7,992 nucleotides of DNA from JAQUSX01 sp035446985 (GTDB lineage: Bacteria > Bacillota > Clostridia > Christensenellales > CAG-314): NCBI GenBank assembly GCA_035446985.1, contig DAOTGG010000047.1:1-7992 (forward strand), read 5' to 3'. Of the stretch, positions 6,401 to 7,992 are shown in pieces. A program made the position numbers and the translations under genes. Each line of letters begins with the position of its first letter. Within the stretch, counting starts at the first letter, position 1. The notes beneath the pieces are model-generated. The model was not told the DNA's origin. It saw nothing but the letters and a program-made list of their open reading frames with translations, and ran no database searches.

Positions 6401-6429
6401 TCGCGCATAATCTGCGCGAGATTTTTTTT
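6401..6429 (+). terminator. Terminator between ispE and spoIIR, 13 bases before the spoIIR start
   Basis: A GC-rich 7-bp stem (TCGCGCA at 6401-6407 with TGCGCGA at 6413-6419, loop TAATC) is followed by T8 at 6422-6429. It is one of the strongest terminators in the window. It would end ispE transcription and may also act on any spoIIR transcript that starts upstream of it. The region 6314-6400 holds no gene. Confidence 0.88.
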
Positions 6430-6442
6430 ATTCGGGGTAAAA

Positions 6443-6970
6443 ATGAAAGGGTTTATTATTTTTTTAGTTATAGTTGTTGTGCTTTGCTGCGTGCTGCTCA
6501 TTCCGTCAAACGGACAGACCTACTTTCGCATACATATACGCGCGGACGGAAACGATAATATCAGCCAGTCAGTTAAATACGAGGTCAAAGACGCCGTCGT
6601 TGACTATCTTATACCGATACTCGCGGAATGCGACACTTTGGAGTCTGCGGAAAAAGCTGTGAGAGATAACCTAAGGGGCATTGAAAAAACAGCGGACTAC
6701 GTTTTGGCGCAAAACGGCTGCAATTATACTTCAAAAGCCGAAATAAAAAGCGAAGTTTTCCCTACCCGAACGTACGGTAATATTACGCTCGTTTCGGGAG
6801 TATATCAGGCGTTGGTGCTTAATCTCGGGAGCGGACAAGGTGAAAACTGGTGGTGCGTTATTTATCCGCCGTTATGTTTTGTGGGCGGAACGGAAAACGG
6901 CACGAACGATATCGTTTACCGCTCAAAAATCCTTGAAATAATAAAAAGTTTTTACGGCTCGGAAGATTAA
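6443..6970 (+). CDS. spoIIR: Stage II sporulation protein R (forespore signal for pro-sigma-E processing)
   Basis: SpoIIR is made in the forespore under sigma-F, exported into the intermembrane space, and triggers SpoIIGA to process pro-sigma-E in the mother cell. The 175-residue product starts with a hydrophobic signal/anchor segment (residues 3-20) followed by FRIHIRADGN (28-37) and KYEVKDAV, matching the family's 'RLHVIANSDS...KLKVRDAV' region. The core FPTRTYG (106-112) and GENWWCVIYPPLCF (133-146) are diagnostic. The C-terminal end is short compared with the 224-residue Bacillus protein. The start codon has only GGGG (6434-6437) as ribosome binding site, 5 bases upstream, immediately after a terminator T-tract. 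A weak sigma-A-like pair lies at 6364-6392; I could not find a clear sigma-F promoter. Confidence 0.94.
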   Translation: MKGFIIFLVIVVVLCCVLLIPSNGQTYFRIHIRADGNDNISQSVKYEVKDAVVDYLIPILAECDTLESAEKAVRDNLRGIEKTADYVLAQNGCNYTSKAEIKSEVFPTRTYGNITLVSGVYQALVLNLGSGQGENWWCVIYPPLCFVGGTENGTNDIVYRSKILEIIKSFYGSED

Positions 6971-6996
6971 AAAGTCTTCCGAATTTTATTTGTAAT
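6959..6996 (+). terminator. Terminator of spoIIR, overlapping the end of the gene
   Basis: CGGAAGA (6960-6966) pairs with TCTTCCG (6975-6981), with flanking T-A and T-G pairs and an A-rich loop that contains the stop codon. The following stretch is T-rich but interrupted (AATTTTATTTG), so termination may be incomplete. Confidence 0.65.
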
Positions 6997-7048
6997 TTTT
7001 AATTTAAGATATTTTTCCTAAGCGGGTGTTTTTCCGTTGTTTTTTTAA

Positions 7049-7069
7049 ATGCGGTTTCGCATATTTTTT
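7049..7069 (+). terminator. Small second hairpin with T-run after spoIIR
   Basis: A 5-bp stem (ATGCG at 7049-7053 with CGCAT at 7058-7062, loop GTTT) is followed by A and T6. It could be a back-up terminator for spoIIR. It overlaps the -35 element proposed for sleB, so its sequence may instead be kept for promoter function. Confidence 0.45.
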
Positions 7070-7088
7070 CAATTAATTTTCGATACTA
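7059..7088 (+). promoter_or_regulatory. Sigma-G-like forespore promoter of sleB
   Basis: GCATA (7059-7063) matches the -35 element of sigma-F/sigma-G promoters, and GATACTA (7082-7088), 18 bases further on, matches the sigma-G -10 consensus (about CATnnTA) except for its first base. Bacillus sleB is sigma-G dependent, which fits. The predicted start near 7095 gives a leader of about 24 bases. Confidence 0.6.
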
Positions 7089-7118
7089 AAATAAAGAAGC
7101 GAATTTTTGGAGGATAAT

Positions 7119-7808
7119 ATGTCGAAAAACACAAAAATAAAAATAATGTGCTTGACGCTTGCTATCTGCGTTGCGGTGGCGGCTGCGCTCGTTATCATAC
7201 CGACTGAAAAAGCGGAAGCGGCGGTAGTCAAGCAAGGCTCGACAGGCACGCTTGTCAAGACGATTCAAACAAAATTAAAAAACTGGGGTTATTACACGGG
7301 ATACGTTGACGGAATTTACGGTCCGAAAACGGTAGCCGCAGTCAAGTATTTTCAAAGAGTAAACGGTCTTACGGCTGACGGCATCGTCGGTAAATACACG
7401 GCGGCAAAAATGGGCGTGAATTTGAGTACGGCTTCGTCCAGTTCAAGCGGCGTTAGCTCGTCGGATTTGTATTTGTTATCTTGCTTGGTGTACGGCGAGG
7501 CGCGGGGTGAAAGCTATACGGGCAAAGTTGCCATTGCGGCAGTCGTGCTTAATCGGGTAAAGAGCAGTACTTTTCCTAATACCATAGCGGGCGTTATTTA
7601 TCAAAGCGGAGCGTTTACCGCTGTTTCCGACGGACAAATAAACCTTGGAACCAATGACGAATGCACAAAAGCTGCGCAGGACGCTTTGAACGGATGGGAT
7701 CCGACGTACGGCAGTTTGTTTTATTACAACCCCGCTACGGCGACTAATCAATGGATACGCAGTAAACGAATCATTGTCACCATTGGCAGTCACGTCTTCT
7801 GTGTATAG
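7119..7808 (+). CDS. sleB: Spore cortex-lytic enzyme SleB (germination-specific lytic transglycosylase)
   Basis: SleB degrades cortex peptidoglycan at muramic-delta-lactam-containing strands during germination. The 229-residue product has a Sec signal peptide (residues 1-34, hydrophobic core 9-27, likely cleavage after AEA), a peptidoglycan-binding type 1 domain (about 37-100, with YYTGYVDGIYGPKTVAAVKYFQ), a Ser/Thr-rich linker (103-115) and a C-terminal hydrolase_2 domain (116-229). The catalytic Glu is expected at residue 127 in YGEARGE. Length and domain order equal those of Bacillus SleB. The ATG at 7119 follows GGAGG (7109-7113) by 5 bases; a TTG at 7107 is rejected because it overlaps that site. 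The next gene begins 22 bases later and looks like ypeB, the usual partner needed for SleB assembly and stability. Confidence 0.94.
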   Translation: MSKNTKIKIMCLTLAICVAVAAALVIIPTEKAEAAVVKQGSTGTLVKTIQTKLKNWGYYTGYVDGIYGPKTVAAVKYFQRVNGLTADGIVGKYTAAKMGVNLSTASSSSSGVSSSDLYLLSCLVYGEARGESYTGKVAIAAVVLNRVKSSTFPNTIAGVIYQSGAFTAVSDGQINLGTNDECTKAAQDALNGWDPTYGSLFYYNPATATNQWIRSKRIIVTIGSHVFCV

Positions 7809-7830
7809 CAGGTAAGGAGAATAAAATAAA

Positions 7831-7992
7831 ATGAAAACAAAAAACGTATGGATAATATTTTTGAGCATTGTGGCGGTATGCGCGATTTCTTTTGGCGTGT
7901 ATTCCGAAGTCACCGCCGAAAACAACAAAACTTATGTAATGAAAGAAGACGACCATAAAACCACCTTGGAAAACTATTACAGACAATCTATG
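7831..7992 (+). CDS. ypeB: Probable germination protein YpeB, N-terminal part (runs off the window)
   Basis: Fifty-four codons are visible and the frame is open to the window end. The start is an ATG with AAGGAG (7814-7819) 11 bases upstream. The N-terminus has a short charged head, one hydrophobic segment (about residues 6-25) and then a polar stretch ending in ENYYRQSM. That resembles the NNYQRAF segment that follows the membrane anchor of Bacillus YpeB. YpeB holds SleB in the inner forespore membrane and protects it until germination. The identification rests mostly on position directly after sleB, with no stop-to-start room for another promoter or terminator, plus this weak N-terminal similarity. 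The diagnostic PepSY repeats lie outside the window. Confidence 0.7.
   Translation, partial: MKTKNVWIIFLSIVAVCAISFGVYSEVTAENNKTYVMKEDDHKTTLENYYRQSM

Noticed and set aside
7476..7928. Antisense open frame of 150 codons across sleB and ypeB
   Set aside because: It overlaps two well-supported genes, shows no recognisable domain, and has no ribosome site or promoter on that strand.

Overview
The window looks like a chromosome segment of a low-GC, endospore-forming member of the Firmicutes, most likely an uncultured or little-studied Clostridia lineage. The evidence is AT-rich intergenic DNA with strong intrinsic terminators and consensus sigma-A promoters, and a run of endospore genes: a SipL-type SPOCS/LysM protein, SpoIIR, SleB and the start of a probable YpeB. 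All recognisable genes lie on the + strand. The sipL type of spore-coat anchor is characteristic of Clostridia rather than Bacillus.

Layout. Positions 1-380 hold no gene. They contain the tail of an upstream terminator, a long hairpin, a second strong terminator and a near-perfect sigma-A promoter for udk. udk (uridine kinase, 381-1019) ends inside its own terminator. Next is a tightly packed pair: a two-part GNAT-like acetyltransferase (1099-1833) and a ten-helix DMT/EamA-family transporter (1835-2740). A promoter then drives a 161-residue protein with two identical-spacing zinc knuckles and an extremely acidic tail (2857-3342). This is the least explained gene in the window.

From 3442 onward the genes belong to a neighbourhood known from spore-formers: veg, sipL, ispE, spoIIR, sleB, ypeB (partial). 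In Bacillus subtilis veg and ispE are also near neighbours, and sleB-ypeB form an operon. SpoIIR acts early, as the forespore signal that activates sigma-E in the mother cell. SipL acts next, in the mother cell, as coat-basement anchor for SpoIVA. SleB/YpeB are made late in the forespore and act at germination. IspE (MEP isoprenoid pathway) and Veg are housekeeping or regulatory passengers.

A striking feature is how finely the strand is cut into transcription units. Good or fair terminators follow udk, the zinc-knuckle gene, veg, sipL, ispE and spoIIR, so most genes appear to be transcribed alone. Only GNAT-DMT and sleB-ypeB look like operons. Regulatory sites worth attention are a sigma-G-like promoter before sleB, a possible leaderless start for ispE, and a terminator that stops only 13 bases before the spoIIR start codon. 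I found no CRISPR array, insertion sequence, tRNA or rRNA, and no clearly new multi-gene system. The best candidate for something undescribed is the acidic zinc-knuckle protein.
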